A program made the translations under genes and the position numbers. A model generated the notes under the pieces. It was not told where the DNA came from and did no database searches. It worked only from the letters and a program-made list of their open reading frames with translations. A DNA stretch of 6,883 bases from Oscillospiraceae bacterium (GTDB lineage: Bacteria > Bacillota > Clostridia > Oscillospirales > Oscillospiraceae), in NCBI GenBank assembly GCA_017936205.1, contig JAGBGB010000325.1, positions 1 to 6,883 of the forward strand, read 5' to 3'. Positions 5,942-6,883 of the stretch are shown piece after piece (position 1 is the stretch's first letter; each line of letters starts with the position of its first letter).

Positions 5942-5972
5942 TTGACATTGGATTTTTTATGTGGTATATAAT
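5942..5972 (+). promoter_or_regulatory. Promoter of the rplM-rpsI operon
   Basis: A perfect -35 TTGACA (5942-5947) is followed after 17 bp by TATATA (5965-5970), which overlaps a perfect TATAAT (5967-5972) at 19 bp. The -10 element is effectively TATATAAT. Transcription should begin near 5977-5980, leaving a leader of about 70 bases before rplM. A strong promoter fits a ribosomal protein operon. Confidence 0.85.
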
Positions 5973-5981
5973 TAGGGCTTC

Positions 5982-6013
5982 GCGTAGATTATACGCACAA
6001 AACACTCGTTTGT
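5982..6013 (+). promoter_or_regulatory. Two-hairpin 5' leader of rplM, candidate L13 autoregulatory element
   Basis: Two adjacent hairpins sit in the rplM leader: GCGTA-GATTA-TACGC (5982-5996) and ACAAA-ACACTCG-TTTGT (5997-6013). They touch end to end, so they could stack coaxially. An AT-rich single-stranded stretch then leads to the ribosome binding site. Rfam has an L13 leader family upstream of rplM in Firmicutes, thought to bind L13 for feedback control. Position and size fit, but I cannot confirm the consensus from sequence alone. Confidence 0.45.
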
Positions 6014-6047
6014 CAAAATATTTATTTTATATTCGGAGGAAACATCC

Positions 6048-6476
6048 ATGTCCACTACCCTGGTCAGAAAAGAAGATGTGCAGCGCAAGTGGTACATCGT
6101 CGATGCAGCAAACCAGCCTCTGGGCCGCACTGCTGTCACCGTCGCTAACATCCTGCGCGGCAAGGTAAAAGCAGACTTTACCCCCAATGTTGACTGTGGC
6201 GACTATGTCATCGTCATCAATGCCGACAAGGCAGTCCTCACCGGCAAGAAGCTGGATCAGAAGTACTACCGTCATCACTCCGGTTGGATCGGCGGCCTGA
6301 AGGAAACCAAGTACAAGACCATCATGGCTGAGCGTCCCGAGTTCGCTATGGAGCTTGCTGTTAAGGGCATGCTTCCCAAGAACACCATCGGCCGCGCTGC
6401 CCTGGGCCGTCTGAAGGTCTTCAAGGGCACCGAGCATCCCCACGCTGCCCAGAAGCCCGAAGCTTGGCAGGACTAA
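6048..6476 (+). CDS. rplM: 50S ribosomal protein L13
   Basis: This early-assembling large-subunit protein binds 23S rRNA. All 142 residues are present, the normal bacterial length. [15 protein letters not shown] (15-29), the central [14 protein letters not shown] (73-86) and the family signature [20 protein letters not shown] (104-123) are clear. The protein ends in the usual [17 protein letters not shown] region. The ATG at 6048 has GGAGGA 7 bases upstream (6035-6040). Codon use is strongly biased to C-ending codons, as expected of a highly expressed gene. rpsI follows 17 bases after the stop, the conserved rplM-rpsI order. Confidence 0.98.
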   Translation: MSTTLVRKEDVQRKWYIVDAANQPLGRTAVTVANILRGKVKADFTPNVDCGDYVIVINADKAVLTGKKLDQKYYRHHSGWIGGLKETKYKTIMAERPEFAMELAVKGMLPKNTIGRAALGRLKVFKGTEHPHAAQKPEAWQD

Positions 6477-6493
6477 TCAGGAGGTAACAGATC

Positions 6494-6883
6494 ATGTACG
6501 AAAGCAAGAGACAGTATCAGTACGGCACCGGCAGACGCAAGTCTTCCATCGCTCGTGTTCGCGTATACGAGAACGGCACCGGCTCCATCATCATCAACGG
6601 TCGTGACATCGACGACTACTTCGGTCTCGATACCCTGAAGCTCATCGTCCGTCAGCCCCTGGTCAGCACCGACACCATCGGCAAGGTCGACATCATCTGC
6701 ACCGTCAAGGGCGGCGGCGTTACCGGTCAGGCCGGCGCTATCCGTCATGGCATTTCCCGTGCACTGCTGGGCGTTAACGCAGAGTACCGTGCAACCCTGA
6801 AGGCTGCCGGCTTCCTGACCCGTGACCCCAGAATGAAGGAGAGAAAGAAGTACGGTCTCAAGGCAGCTCGTCGCGCGCCTCAG
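6494..6883 (+). CDS. rpsI: 30S ribosomal protein S9 (3' end cut by the window)
   Basis: This small-subunit protein's C-terminal tail reaches toward P-site tRNA. The first 130 codons are present: [15 protein letters not shown] (10-24), then the S9 signature [20 protein letters not shown] (73-92) and the basic [20 protein letters not shown] tail (110-129). Bacterial S9 usually ends FSKR just after this point, so only about four codons and the stop are missing because the window ends, not because the gene is broken. The start at 6494 has AGGAGG (6479-6484) 9 bases upstream. It is co-transcribed with rplM. Confidence 0.97.
   Translation, partial: MYESKRQYQYGTGRRKSSIARVRVYENGTGSIIINGRDIDDYFGLDTLKLIVRQPLVSTDTIGKVDIICTVKGGGVTGQAGAIRHGISRALLGVNAEYRATLKAAGFLTRDPRMKERKKYGLKAARRAPQ

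Noticed and set aside
6027..6443. Minus-strand frame opposite rplM
   Set aside because: rplM on the plus strand is unmistakable. The shadow frame results from C-ending codons in a highly expressed gene.

Overview
The window looks like chromosomal DNA from a low- to mid-GC Gram-positive bacterium, most likely a gut-type clostridium of the Oscillospiraceae/Ruminococcaceae kind. The evidence is strong GGAGG-type ribosome binding sites, a TagO/MnaA pair for undecaprenyl-linked envelope polymers, a Bacillus-type TrpS, and short intergenic hairpin units next to a tRNA. The taxonomic placement is inference.

Layout, left to right. (1) 1-132: a short intergenic stretch with two small perfect palindromes and a GNRA-capped hairpin that probably terminates the next gene. 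(2) 133-1356, minus strand: a MerR-family regulator fused to three membrane helices and a probable extracytoplasmic C-terminal domain. Its promoter has the 19-bp spacer typical of MerR-controlled promoters, with a perfect palindrome inside the spacer, so autoregulation is likely. (3) 1357-1737: no protein gene of normal size. It holds the merR promoter, three short degenerate repeat units, a 19-bp terminator hairpin, a tRNA-Gly(GCC) gene with encoded CCA, and that tRNA's near-consensus promoter, which is overlapped by a 12-bp inverted repeat. (4) 1738-4965, minus strand: a tight operon trpS - tagO - wecB/mnaA (11-nt gap, then a 17-nt overlap) with a promoter in the 131-nt gap upstream of trpS. 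(5) 5097-5810, minus strand: a TtcA-like PP-loop tRNA thiolase. (6) About 5811-6047: a divergent promoter region. (7) 6048-6883, plus strand: the rplM-rpsI operon (L13, S9) with a strong promoter and a two-hairpin leader. rpsI runs off the window edge only a few codons before its expected end.

How it fits together. tagO and wecB supply the first lipid-linked GlcNAc-1-P and the UDP-ManNAc needed for a wall teichoic acid linkage unit or a similar polymer. They are transcribed behind a housekeeping aminoacyl-tRNA synthetase. tRNA-Gly, TrpS, TtcA, L13 and S9 are all translation functions, so most of the window is core genome. The least ordinary part is the membrane-tethered MerR sensor and the small-repeat region beside the tRNA. 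I saw no phage, IS, CRISPR, toxin-antitoxin or defence genes.
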